The position numbers and the translations under genes were made by a program. 64,000 nt of DNA from Bog-756 sp963828385. GTDB taxonomy: Bacteria; Actinomycetota; Acidimicrobiia; Acidimicrobiales; RAAP-2. Within the stretch, counting starts at the first letter, position 1, and every line of letters starts with the position of its first letter. Under the pieces are notes generated by a model. The model did not search any database and was not told where the DNA came from. It saw only the letters and a list, made by a program, of their open reading frames with translations. Location of the stretch: NCBI GenBank assembly GCA_963828385.1, contig CAWHEF010000001.1, forward strand, positions 124,001 through 188,000, written 5' to 3'. Positions 51,624 through 60,214 of this stretch are shown here, in pieces.

Positions 51624-53348
51624 ATGACGATGGTGGACTGGGCACGGCGCTGCCGGCGGCAGCCCCTCTTCCGACGGACCTTGGGGATCGGTGCGGCGCT
51701 GGTGCTTGTCGGAGCCGGCGTCGTCGTATCCGGTCTGCCGGCGACGGCACGAGGCACGCACGTGGACCGGCCCGACCGGGGTGCTCGGCGCACCGCCGGG
51801 ACGGGCAACGCCGGGACGGGCAATGGGGCTCCGGCGTCGGCGACACCGGCGTCGGGACGGGTGGGGAAGGTGCTCCTCGTCGGTACGTACAAGGGTCGTC
51901 CCGGGCAGTTCTCGAGCATCCAGGCGGCGGTCGACGCCGCCCGGCCCGGTGACTGGATCCTCGTCGCTCCTGGCGACTACCACGAGGGGGCGAACGAGCC
52001 GGGACCCGACAGCACCCAGGCGAACGACGGCGACTTCGGCGGGGTCCTCGTCCAGACGAACAACCTGCACATCCGGGGCATGGACCGCTCGAGCGTGATC
52101 GTGGACGGGACGAAGCCCGGCGCCCCGGCGTGCAGCTCGGCGCCGGGGGACCAGAACTTCGGCGCCAACGCTGCCGGCCGCAACGGCATCGTCGTGTTCA
52201 AGGCCAACGGCGTCACCGTCGAGAACCTGACGGCGTGCAACTTCCTCGCCGGCACCGGGTCTTCGGGCAACCAGATCTGGTGGAACGGCGGAGCCGAGTC
52301 GGGGAAGATCGGGCTCCACGGCTTCCAGGGCAATTACCTGACGGCCACCTCCACCTACTACGGCGGGGAGAGCACGGCCTCGACGTACGGGATCTTCGCC
52401 TCGAACACGTCGGTCGGGTCGTGGGACCAGGTCTACGCCAGCAACATGAACGACTCGGGGATGTACGTCGGCGCCTGCAAGCAGGTGTGCGACATGCTGA
52501 TCAACCACGCCTGGATGGAGTACAGCGCCCTCGGCTATTCGGGGACCAACTCCGGCGGCCCGTTCGTGATCGAGAACTCGCAGTTCGACAACAACAAGGA
52601 CGGGCTCGACACCAACACCCAGATCGACGGCGATCCGCCCGCACCCCAGAACGGCTCCTGCCCGCACGGCGGGATCAGCCCCATCACCCACACCAACTCG
52701 TGCTGGGTGTTCATCCACAACTACTCCCACGACAACAACAACCCGAACGTCCCTGCCGCCGGATCGGCCAACTCTGGGCCCACGGGCACGGGGATGACCG
52801 TCTCGGGCGGCCACAACGACACGGTGATGGACAACACGTTCGCCGACAACGGCGCGTGGGGTACTCTCTTCGTCCCCTATCCGGACAGCGGCCCCCCCTC
52901 GCTCGGACAGGTCTGCTCCAAGGTCACCGGCACCGAGATCCCCGGATTGGGATGTGTCTTCGACCCCGAGAACGACGCCCTCCTGCACAACAAGTACGTG
53001 AACAACGGGTTCTTCTCCAACCCGTCGAACTCCGACTTCGGTCAGATCACCCTCGAGGCTCACGAACCGCAGAACTGCTATGCCCGCAACAGCGCCCCGG
53101 ACGGGAGCGCCCCGGCGAATCTCGAGCAGACCCAGCACACCTGCGGCGCCCTCACCACGGCGGCCAACACCGGCGGCCCCCTCCTCGCCCAGGTGCTGTG
53201 CGACACCGGGTTCGGCTCGTGCCCGCCCGGCGCCAACTATCCCCAGCAGACGGGCGTCGACATGCACCCGCTGCCGGCGCTGCCCACCATGCGGAACCCG
53301 TGCCAGGGCGTGCCCACCAACGCCTGGTGCCCGTCCAAGTCGTCCTGA
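51624..53348 (+). CDS. Secreted right-handed parallel beta-helix protein
   Basis: This 574-aa protein has an Arg-rich start and a signal segment (LGIGAALVLVGAGVVVSGLP, about 20-40). It then shows FSSIQAAVDAARPGDWILVAPGDY and GVLVQTNNLHIRGMDRSSVI, typical entry motifs of pectate-lyase-like helices, followed by coil repeats (FVIENSQFDNNKDGLDTNTQ, FIHNYSHDNNN, MTVSGGHNDTVMDNTFADNG). It contains about 14 Cys, suggesting disulfides outside the cell. No lyase catalytic residues could be assigned. ATG follows GGGGGAG. It starts the beta-helix-efeO-efeB run, 88 bp after the subtilase. Confidence 0.85.
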   Translation: MTMVDWARRCRRQPLFRRTLGIGAALVLVGAGVVVSGLPATARGTHVDRPDRGARRTAGTGNAGTGNGAPASATPASGRVGKVLLVGTYKGRPGQFSSIQAAVDAARPGDWILVAPGDYHEGANEPGPDSTQANDGDFGGVLVQTNNLHIRGMDRSSVIVDGTKPGAPACSSAPGDQNFGANAAGRNGIVVFKANGVTVENLTACNFLAGTGSSGNQIWWNGGAESGKIGLHGFQGNYLTATSTYYGGESTASTYGIFASNTSVGSWDQVYASNMNDSGMYVGACKQVCDMLINHAWMEYSALGYSGTNSGGPFVIENSQFDNNKDGLDTNTQIDGDPPAPQNGSCPHGGISPITHTNSCWVFIHNYSHDNNNPNVPAAGSANSGPTGTGMTVSGGHNDTVMDNTFADNGAWGTLFVPYPDSGPPSLGQVCSKVTGTEIPGLGCVFDPENDALLHNKYVNNGFFSNPSNSDFGQITLEAHEPQNCYARNSAPDGSAPANLEQTQHTCGALTTAANTGGPLLAQVLCDTGFGSCPPGANYPQQTGVDMHPLPALPTMRNPCQGVPTNAWCPSKSS

Positions 53349-53365
53349 CCGCCCGCCGGACCGTC

Positions 53366-54349
53366 ATGGGTGCAGGGGGCGGACGGCGAACGGGCTCGGT
53401 GCCGCTCCGTAGGGCTGCCGGGTGGAGGACCGTTCTTCTCGTCCCGATGGCCGTTGCACTCGTCGGGGTGGTTTCGGGGTGCGGAGGACCGGGAGGAAGT
53501 GCCGCGCCGGCCGGTGGCTCGGGCTCGGCAGCCCGGCGGACGGCCGCCAACCATTCCGTCGCCTACGGAGTGCCGGCCGGCAACGGGCTGGCGGAGCGCC
53601 AGGCGGCCGACGACGCCACCAACGCCTATCACGCTTCGACAGGAACGGCGGTCTCCACCTTCGTCGCCGACCTGAACCAGCTGGACGCCGACGTCGGCGC
53701 CGGCGACGTCGGCGCCGCCCAGCGCGACGAGCTCGCCGCCCAGGGAGCCTTCGACTCGCTCCGGTTCCTCATGGCGTGGAACTCGCCGACAGCGCTTGCC
53801 CTCGACGGGCTTCCGAGCGCCGTGCCCCCCGGACAGTCCTTCACCGGGCTGCACCTGGTGGAGCAGGAGCTGTGGTCGGGCGGCGACGCCCGAGCCGCCG
53901 CCGCCGGTCTGCTCGGTGAGGCGCCGCTCGTGGAAGAGCTGCTGTCGAGGATGGAGGTCGCCCCACAAGGGATCCTCACGGTGGCCGTCAAGTCCCTCGA
54001 CTGGGCCGACGACGTCGCCGTGCCCGGCCGGGAGGAGGTCTTCTCCCACGACGATGCCGTCGACGTCGAAGCGTCGGTTGCCGCCGCCCGGTCGGCGTTT
54101 GCGGCAGTCGAACCGCTCTGCATGCTGGTGGCCCCGACGCGGGCGGCCGGCGTCAGCCGCGGGTTCGCCGAGCTCACCCCGCTCGTCGCCTCCCTCGGCA
54201 GCCCGGGCACGGTCGCCGACGCCTCCATCCCCGTGACCACCTGGCGGGCCGTCTCGGAACAGGCCGACGCCGTAGCGGGGATGATGAGCGCGCTCGCCCC
54301 GTCCGTCGCCGGGCTCGGGCCCCCCACTATCTACGGATACGTGGCGTGA
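53366..54349 (+). CDS. efeO: EfeO-like imelysin (M75) lipoprotein
   Basis: This 327-aa protein has a lipobox VVSGC with Cys39 and an imelysin/M75 domain with H163-x-x-E166 in GLHLVEQELW, the motif proposed to bind metal in EfeO/EfeM. An N-terminal cupredoxin domain, as in E. coli EfeO, is absent, so it is the short EfeM-like form. In Efe systems this protein delivers iron to the EfeU permease, which is not found here. It is 17 bp after the beta-helix gene and overlaps efeB by GTGA. Confidence 0.88.
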   Translation: MGAGGGRRTGSVPLRRAAGWRTVLLVPMAVALVGVVSGCGGPGGSAAPAGGSGSAARRTAANHSVAYGVPAGNGLAERQAADDATNAYHASTGTAVSTFVADLNQLDADVGAGDVGAAQRDELAAQGAFDSLRFLMAWNSPTALALDGLPSAVPPGQSFTGLHLVEQELWSGGDARAAAAGLLGEAPLVEELLSRMEVAPQGILTVAVKSLDWADDVAVPGREEVFSHDDAVDVEASVAAARSAFAAVEPLCMLVAPTRAAGVSRGFAELTPLVASLGSPGTVADASIPVTTWRAVSEQADAVAGMMSALAPSVAGLGPPTIYGYVA

Positions 54350-55653
54350 CACCGCCTTCGGGCGCCGGTCCTGACGGTGGTGGCATCAGCCGGCGGCAGT
54401 TGCTGGCCGGTTCGGCAGGCGCTCTCGGCACGGCGATGGCGGCGGTGGTCGCAGACGGTGCGGTGGCCGGGGCCGTCACCGCACCCGCAGGGTCGGCACC
54501 GCCCGGCGGCACCGCCGTTCCCTTCTTCGGACCGAACCAGGCCGGTGTGGTCACCCCCCAGCAGCGCTACCTGGTCTTCTCCACCTTCGATGCGGTCAGC
54601 GACCGCCTGGGCCTCGCCGACCTGCTGGCAGGCTGGTCGGCCGCCGCCGCTCGTCTCGCCGCCGGGGAGCCACTCCGTGGCGCCGGCGGACCCGGGGAGC
54701 CACCGGCCGATAGCGGGTCGGCCCTCGGCCTCGGCCCGGCCCGCCTGACCCTGACCTTCGGGTACGGCCCCGGGCTGTTCGACGACCGGTTCGGGCTGGC
54801 CGGGTCCCGCCCGGCGGCCCTTGCCCACCTCCCGCCTCTCCCGGGCGACGCCCTCGACCCGTCGATCAGCGGCGGCGACCTGTGCGTCCAGGCCTGCGCC
54901 GACGATCTCCAGGTCGCCATCCACGCCACCACGAGCCTCACGCAGCTGGCCGTCGGGTCGGCCGCGCTGCGCACCGTCCAGACGGGCTTCATCTCGGGAG
55001 GGGACGGTTCCGGATCGGGCGAGTCGACCGAAACCCCCCGAAACCTCCTCGGGTTCAAGGACGGCACCGCCAACCGGGCCGTCATCGCTCCGACGGGGGG
55101 ACACAGCGCCGTGTGGGTCGGGGCCGGGACCGACCAGCGGTGGATGCGGAACGGCACCTACCTCGTGGCCCGGCGCATCCGCGTGTCGCTCGACGCCTGG
55201 TCGCGGACGAGCCTCGAGGACCAGGAAGGCACCATCGGCCGGCACCGGGCCTCGGGTGCCCCCCTCGGGGGCACCGGCGAGTTCGACGTGCCGTCGTTCG
55301 CTGCCCGGGGCACGGATGGCTCGCCTCTGATCCCAGTCGACGCCCACATCCGCCAGGGCTCGCCCGAGGCCAACGGTGGCGCCCAGCTGCTCCGGCGCGC
55401 CTACAACTACGTGGACGGCATCGACCCGCTGACCGGACAGGTCGACTCCGGGCTCTACTTCATCTGCTTCCAACGGGATCCCGGGCGGCAGTTCGTGCCC
55501 ATCCAGCGGCGGCTCGCCACGGGCGACCGGTTGACAGCGAACTACCTCGTCCACACGGCGAGCGCAGTGTTCGCGTGCCCGCCGGGGCTGGCGGCAGGAG
55601 AGCGTTTCGGGGAAGACCTCGGCCTGCCCCGCCCGTCGGGGACGTACTCCTGA
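54346..55653 (+). CDS. efeB: Dyp-type peroxidase EfeB with Tat signal
   Basis: This 435-aa protein has twin-arginine signal ISRRQLLAGSAGALG (about 14-28). The Dyp-peroxidase fold has GFKDGTAN (GxxDG, catalytic D239), heme-ligating H334 (VDAHIRQGSP) and LYFICFQRDPGRQFVPIQ with the distal-side Arg. It is exported folded with heme and may oxidise ferrous iron or lignin-like substrates. GTG 54346 overlaps the efeO stop, so the two are coupled. EfeU is missing from the locus. Confidence 0.93.
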   Translation: MTPPSGAGPDGGGISRRQLLAGSAGALGTAMAAVVADGAVAGAVTAPAGSAPPGGTAVPFFGPNQAGVVTPQQRYLVFSTFDAVSDRLGLADLLAGWSAAAARLAAGEPLRGAGGPGEPPADSGSALGLGPARLTLTFGYGPGLFDDRFGLAGSRPAALAHLPPLPGDALDPSISGGDLCVQACADDLQVAIHATTSLTQLAVGSAALRTVQTGFISGGDGSGSGESTETPRNLLGFKDGTANRAVIAPTGGHSAVWVGAGTDQRWMRNGTYLVARRIRVSLDAWSRTSLEDQEGTIGRHRASGAPLGGTGEFDVPSFAARGTDGSPLIPVDAHIRQGSPEANGGAQLLRRAYNYVDGIDPLTGQVDSGLYFICFQRDPGRQFVPIQRRLATGDRLTANYLVHTASAVFACPPGLAAGERFGEDLGLPRPSGTYS

Positions 55654-55702
55654 TCGGGGTCGGCCGGGCTCGGCGTCGGCGCCCCGAGCGAGTGCGGGCC
55701 GG

Positions 55703-57583
55703 TTAGTCGGTCTCCGGGACCGATGCCGGGAGAGGCTCCCGTGCTCCCACCGGGCCCCGACCGCCGACATCGCGCTCGGGCCCGGATCCCACGGACACGG
55801 GCTCGGCCACGACGCCGGCCCCGATCTCGGCTGCGGCCAGGTCCCCGACCTCGAACAGGCCCGAGCCGACCTCGTCGCTGATGGCCTCTCTTCCGTGCAC
55901 GTACTTCTCGCCCCGGAACCAGGAGGCGACGGCGGCGAGGAACGTGGTGGCGGCGGCGAAGTCGAACGCCAGTCGGAGCCCCTCCTGGAATGCAGGGGAG
56001 ATGGCGCTCGGGAAGAACGACCGTCCGGTCAGATAGGTCGCCTTGGCGTGCCCGACGGTGGCGAGGACGTGGGGGGGCAGCAGTGTCTGGATTGGGTTGT
56101 ACCCGAGGAAGGCGGCGAACAAGGAGCCGATGGGCGGGAGGCTGGCGGCGGAACGGGCGGCACCTTTGGGCACTCCCTGGGCGAGGAGCCCGTGGTAGAG
56201 GTGGGTCGGCAACGATGCGGCGAGGCCGAGGGTCACGATCGAGAAGAAGATCCCGATGGACAGCACTTGGGCCGAGTTCATGAAGGTGGCGTTCATGCCG
56301 GCCCCGGCCCCCCGCTGGTCGGGCGGGAGGCTGTTCATGATGGCCGTCTGGTTGGGCGTGACGAACATCCCCGAGCTGAGCGAGAACAACATGAGGATGG
56401 CGGCGAACCCCCAGTAGTTGAAGTTCATCGGCAGCACCTCGAGCAGGAGGTAGCTGATCCCGGCCCCGACGAGACCGAGCGTGGCGATCCCCCGCGCACC
56501 CCAGCGGTCAGCGAGGATCCCGGAGATCGGACCGGTGATCATGAAACCGACCGTCAACGGGATGAGGTAGATGCCCGCCCACAGCGGCGTCTGCGAGAAG
56601 TTGTAGCCGTGTTGGGGGAGCCAGATCCCCTGGAGCCAGATGATGAGCATGAACTGGAGCCCGCCGCGCCCGATGGCAGCGAAAAGGGTGGCGAACACGC
56701 CGGCGGCGAATGGTCTGATCTTGAACAGATGCAACCGGAACATCGGGTTGTCGACCTTCAGCTCGATGATGACGAAGATGACGAGGACGATGACGCCGCC
56801 GACGACGGTCGAGAGCACGAACGGGCTCGTCCATCCCATGGTGTGCCCGCCGTAGGGCTGGATGCCGTAGACGATCCCGACCAGGAGGGAGACGAGGCCG
56901 ACAGCGAAGGTGATGTTCCCCGCCCAGTCGATCGAGGTCTTGATGCGAACCCCGGTGTCCTTGAGCTTGAAGTAGGCCCACACCGTCCCGAAGAGCCCGA
57001 AGGGGACCGACACGAGGAACACGAGCCGCCAGGCCACCGGGGCGAGCACTCCTCCGAGGATGAGCCCGAGGAACGACCCGGCCATGATGGCCACGCCGTT
57101 GATGCCCATGGCCTTGCCTCGCTCGTCCTCGGGGAACGCGTCGGTGAGGATGGCGCTCGAGTTGGCGAACAAGAACGCGCCGCCGACACCTTGGCCGACC
57201 CGCATGAGGATGATCCAGAGAGCGGCGGGCACTCCGGTGAGCCAGGTCACCGAGAGAAGGATCGAGAAGACGGTGAACACGGCGAAGCCGAGGTTGTACA
57301 TCTTGACCCGGCCGTACATGTCGCCGAGCCGGCCGAGGCTCACGACCAGCACTGCCGTGACCAACATGAACCCCATGAGGATCCAGAGGAAATAGGACGT
57401 GTTGCCCGGGGCCAGCGGCTGCAGCTTGATTCCCCGGAACAGATCGGGAAGGGAGATGAGGAGGATCGACTGGTTGATGGTGACCATCAGAATGCCGAGC
57501 GTCGTGTTGGACAGCGCCAGCCACTTGTAGTGGGGCGAGAGCGCGCTGCCGTCGGTGCTCGTCACGGTCTCGGTCGACGCCAC
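55703..57583 (-). CDS. MFS exporter of the DHA2 (14-TM) family
   Basis: From GTG 57583 the protein is about 626 aa, with roughly 14 hydrophobic helices. Motifs: LGRLGDMYGRVKMYNLG (motif A), LMRVGQGVGGAFLFANSSA (motif C region), INGVAIMAGSFLGLILGGVL and FVTPNQTAIMNSLPPDQRGAGAGM. DHA2 transporters are proton-driven drug or metabolite exporters. The longer open frame upstream crosses a 16-bp tandem repeat and is not protein-like. It is divergent from a TetR regulator, with a TGCACT-C-AGTGCA palindrome in between. The C-terminal 60 residues are cytosolic and not conserved. Confidence 0.9.
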   Translation of the reverse strand: MASTETVTSTDGSALSPHYKWLALSNTTLGILMVTINQSILLISLPDLFRGIKLQPLAPGNTSYFLWILMGFMLVTAVLVVSLGRLGDMYGRVKMYNLGFAVFTVFSILLSVTWLTGVPAALWIILMRVGQGVGGAFLFANSSAILTDAFPEDERGKAMGINGVAIMAGSFLGLILGGVLAPVAWRLVFLVSVPFGLFGTVWAYFKLKDTGVRIKTSIDWAGNITFAVGLVSLLVGIVYGIQPYGGHTMGWTSPFVLSTVVGGVIVLVIFVIIELKVDNPMFRLHLFKIRPFAAGVFATLFAAIGRGGLQFMLIIWLQGIWLPQHGYNFSQTPLWAGIYLIPLTVGFMITGPISGILADRWGARGIATLGLVGAGISYLLLEVLPMNFNYWGFAAILMLFSLSSGMFVTPNQTAIMNSLPPDQRGAGAGMNATFMNSAQVLSIGIFFSIVTLGLAASLPTHLYHGLLAQGVPKGAARSAASLPPIGSLFAAFLGYNPIQTLLPPHVLATVGHAKATYLTGRSFFPSAISPAFQEGLRLAFDFAAATTFLAAVASWFRGEKYVHGREAISDEVGSGLFEVGDLAAAEIGAGVVAEPVSVGSGPERDVGGRGPVGAREPLPASVPETD

Positions 57584-57664
57584 GGTCAGCGGTTCCCTGC
57601 CCGTCGTTCCCCACCCGGACGGTGAGGGCGCTGGCCGGCATTCTCGGAGAGGGCACCTATTGGC

Positions 57665-57677
57665 TGCACTCAGTGCA
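57665..57677. promoter_or_regulatory. Palindrome TGCACT-C-AGTGCA, probable TetR operator
   Basis: The 13-bp perfect palindrome lies next to an ATTG.../CAATAT context between the MFS gene and its divergent TetR regulator. It is placed as expected for the operator that silences the exporter. Confidence 0.7.
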
Positions 57678-57704
57678 ATATAGCGCGACGGGTAGCGGAG
57701 CGAG

Positions 57705-57807
57705 CCGGCACCCGCCTGACCCGGCACCCGCCTGACCCGGCACCCGCCTGACCCGGCACCCGCCTGACCCGGCACCCGCCTGACCCGGCACCCGCCTGAC
57801 CCGGCAC
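57705..57807. repeat. Tandem repeat, six copies of a 16-bp unit plus a partial
   Basis: The unit CCGGCACCCGCCTGAC is repeated identically six times from 57705 to 57800, and 7 bp of a seventh copy follow. The length is not a multiple of three, and the repeat lies between the operator and the TetR gene start, so it is non-coding. Confidence 0.95.
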
Positions 57808-57812
57808 TTCGC

Positions 57813-57818
57813 TAGCGT
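57813..57818 (+). promoter_or_regulatory. -10 element TAGCGT of the tetR gene
   Basis: TAGCGT is 8 nt before GTG 57827, so that GTG rather than GTG 57821 is probably the leaderless start. Confidence 0.45.
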
Positions 57819-57826
57819 CCGTGGAC

Positions 57827-58450
57827 GTGGACCCCTGCTCGGCCCGTGAGCGACAGCGGCGCGAGCGGTGGAGGGCCCTCCAGGGAACGGCCATGGACCT
57901 CGTCGACCGCAGGGGCTTCGACGCCGTGACCGTCGACGACATCGCCGCCGCCGCCGGCTTCTCGCGGCGCACCTTCTTCAATCACTTCTCGACCAAAGCC
58001 GGTGCCCTGTTCGACGCCGACCCCGAGGACGCCGAACGGCTGGCGCGGCTGTTGGTGGCGGTCGATGACGAGGCCGACACCTGGTCGGCCCTACGCCAAG
58101 TGTGCATCGCGTTCATCGGTGGTCGGGAGGAGCGAATCGCCACCCGCCGGCGTCGGCTGATCGCCGACCATCCAGAGCTCGTCGAGTACGCCCGCACGGC
58201 CAACCGCCACGTCGAGGAATCGCTGGCCCGGTGGGTGCAGACCCGGTGTGACGACCTCTACCTGGCATCGCTCACCGCCCGCACGGCCAACGCCGTCATC
58301 ACCACCGCATTCGCTGCCTGGCAGCCCGGTGAGAAGCCGGAGCGACTGGTGGAGCTCATCGGTCGGGGATTCGACCACGTCGCGTCCGGGCTGCCGGCGC
58401 CGGCGACGCTCAGTCGCTCACCTCGGGGCGCAGCACGGGGAAGAGGATGA
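57827..58450 (+). CDS. TetR/AcrR-family repressor of the MFS exporter
   Basis: The product is 207 aa. The helix-turn-helix is FDAVTVDDIAAAAGFSRRTFF, less its last residue, followed by NHFSTKAGALF (residues about 30-60). The all-helical ligand-binding domain covers the rest, with a C-terminal region like TetR_C_11/AcrR. It most likely represses the divergent MFS gene through the 57665 palindrome and is released by the exported compound. Its 3' end overlaps the convergent lysS by 41 bp. Confidence 0.88.
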   Translation: MDPCSARERQRRERWRALQGTAMDLVDRRGFDAVTVDDIAAAAGFSRRTFFNHFSTKAGALFDADPEDAERLARLLVAVDDEADTWSALRQVCIAFIGGREERIATRRRRLIADHPELVEYARTANRHVEESLARWVQTRCDDLYLASLTARTANAVITTAFAAWQPGEKPERLVELIGRGFDHVASGLPAPATLSRSPRGAARGRG

Positions 58451-59927
58451 CGTCCCGGATGGACTCCACCTCGGCCAGCAGCATCACCAGCCGGTCGACG
58501 CCGAGGCCGATGCCCGAGGTGGGTGGTAGCCCGTACTCCAGGGCGCGGAGGAACGCCCGGTCGGCCCCGTGGGCCTCGAGGTCACCGTGGGCCACGGCTT
58601 CGGCCCCGTGTCGGAACCGCTCTTGCTGCTCGTCGGGGATGTTGAGCTCGCTGTAGCCGTTGGCAAGTTCCTTCCCGTCGATGGCCAGCTCGAAGCGGTC
58701 GGCCATGGTCGGGTCGTCGTCCATGTGACGGGCCAGTGGTGACACCTCGACGGGGAAGCCGACGATGAAGACGGGATCGGTGACGGTGGGGAGGAGGACG
58801 GTGTCGTACAGCTCGAAGATGAGCTTGCCGGGGCCCCACTCGGGGAGGTAGTCGACGTCGAGCTTGTCGCACACCGCCCGGACGTCCTCGAGCGGATCGG
58901 ACGGGTGGAGCCGCTTCCCGACCACCTCCTCGAGCCAGTCGAGGAGCGGCCGGCGGGGCCATGGCGGGGACAGGTCGACCGGGCGGTCACCGACGGTGAA
59001 CGTCAGCCGCCCGACGGAGGCGCTGGCTGCTTCGACCACGAGCCGCTCGGTCAGCTCGATGCCGTCGGCAGCGTCCCCGAACGCCCGGTAGGCCTCGAGC
59101 ACGGTGAACTCGGGGCTGTGGCGGGTGTCGATGCCCTCGTTGCGGAAGCTCCGCGCCAGCTCGAACACCCGCTCGTAGCCACCGATGACAAGACGCTTCA
59201 GGAAGAGCTCGGGGGCGATGCGCATGATCAGGTCGAGATCGAGGGCGTTGGCATGGGTGACGAACGGACGAGCCAGTGCCCCTCCGGCCTGGGACTGGAG
59301 GATCGGCGTCTCCACCTCCACGAAGTCCTCCTCGACGAGGTGCTTGCGCAGCGCCGCCACTGTCTTGAACCGGATGTCGAAGACACGTCGGCTGTCGGGG
59401 TTGGCCAGCAGATCGACCTCGCGCTGGCGGTACCGGGTGTCGGTGGTGCTCAATCCGTGCCACTTGTCAGGGAGCGGGCGCAGGGCTTTGGCCAGGAGGA
59501 CGAGGTCTTCCACGTCCACCGACAGCTCGCCCCGCCGGCTGGTGATGGCCTCGCCGCCGGCCCCGACCCAGTCACCGAGGTCGAGTGCGTCGAGGACGGT
59601 CCCCGCCCGGTCGGAAAGGACCGAGGCCTGCATGAGGAGTTGAACGGCCCCCGTCGCGTCCTGGAGCGTGGCGAAGCTGAGCTTTGCCATGGCCGCGCAG
59701 GGCGGTCACCCGCCCAGCGACCCGCACCCCTCACCGGTGCGGGTGTCGGCTTCGAGGGCGTCGTACCTGGCATGGAGGTCTCGGGCCGTGACCGTCCGTT
59801 CGTACCGGTAGGGATAGGGATCGATCCCCATCTCGGACAGGGAGTCCCGCTTGCGCCGACGCTCTGCGATCAGGGACTCGAGTGTTCGGGCGTCGCCCTC
59901 CTCGCTCTGGTCGTCGGCGCCTGCCAT
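58410..59927 (-). CDS. lysS: Lysine--tRNA ligase (class II), one frameshift near 59728
   Basis: The N-terminal 70 residues (IAERRRKRDSLSEMGIDPYP, RYDALEADTRTGE) are in one frame. The rest, from VRVAGRVTALRGHGKLSFAT to the end, is in another. A single missing base in the G run at about 59726-59731 breaks it. The main part has the OB-fold, motif 2 (FRNEGIDTRHSPEFTVLEAY) and motif 3 (GIGLGVDRLVML). It charges tRNA-Lys. LysS is essential unless a second lysyl-tRNA synthetase exists, so an error in the sequence is likely. tRNA-Lys lies just upstream, divergent. A TAAGCT -10 lies 9 nt before ATG. Confidence 0.93.
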
Positions 59928-59936
59928 TGCCGAGTC

Positions 59937-59942
59937 AGCTTA
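59937..59942 (-). promoter_or_regulatory. -10 element TAAGCT of lysS
   Basis: TAAGCT on the minus strand ends 9 nt before ATG 59927, without SD. Confidence 0.5.
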
Positions 59943-60001
59943 GACAGCAGACCGTGGCAGAACGCCCGGGGCCGACGTCGGCGCAGCCCCCGGACGGCTC
60001 G

Positions 60002-60030
60002 TTGACGGCTGTCGGCCTCACTTTTATGCT
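60002..60030 (+). promoter_or_regulatory. Housekeeping promoter of tRNA-Lys
   Basis: TTGACG (60002-60007) and TATGCT (60025-60030) are separated by 17 bp, with the mature tRNA starting 8 nt farther. It is one of the best sigma-A-type promoters in the window. Confidence 0.8.
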
Positions 60031-60037
60031 GCCGCCT

Positions 60038-60113
60038 GCGCCCCTAGCTCAACGGTAGAGCAGCGGATTCTTAATCCGCAGGTTGGGTGGTTCGAGTCCC
60101 CCGGGGCGCACCA
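60038..60113 (+). tRNA. tRNA-Lys (anticodon CTT)
   Basis: This 76-nt tRNA has acceptor GCGCCCC/GGGGCGC, D-arm TAGCTCAACGGTAGAGCA, anticodon loop TTCTTAA with anticodon CTT between GCGGA and TCCGC, T-arm GGTTCGAGTCC and an encoded CCA end. It is divergent from lysS, its own synthetase. Confidence 0.96.
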
Positions 60114-60214
60114 GCCTGTTCAACAACGACCTCTGGCCTCGAGGGGCCTCTCCGAGTGGCTCGGTCCCAACTGTGGGTACCGACCTCTCCGCTTCTTTGG
60201 TCGAAGCCTTCGAC

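Noticed and set aside
55895..57625. 576-codon plus-strand frame rich in Glu, His and Gly
   Set aside because: It is the mirror of the MFS transporter gene; its charged, low-complexity composition shows no fold.
57583..57775. N-terminal extension of the MFS protein through the tandem repeat
   Set aside because: A 16-bp repeat is translated in changing frames and gives no signal or helix; GTG 57583 starts the conserved protein.
57705..57807. CRISPR array
   Set aside because: The repeats are 16 bp and directly adjacent without spacers, so this is a simple tandem repeat.
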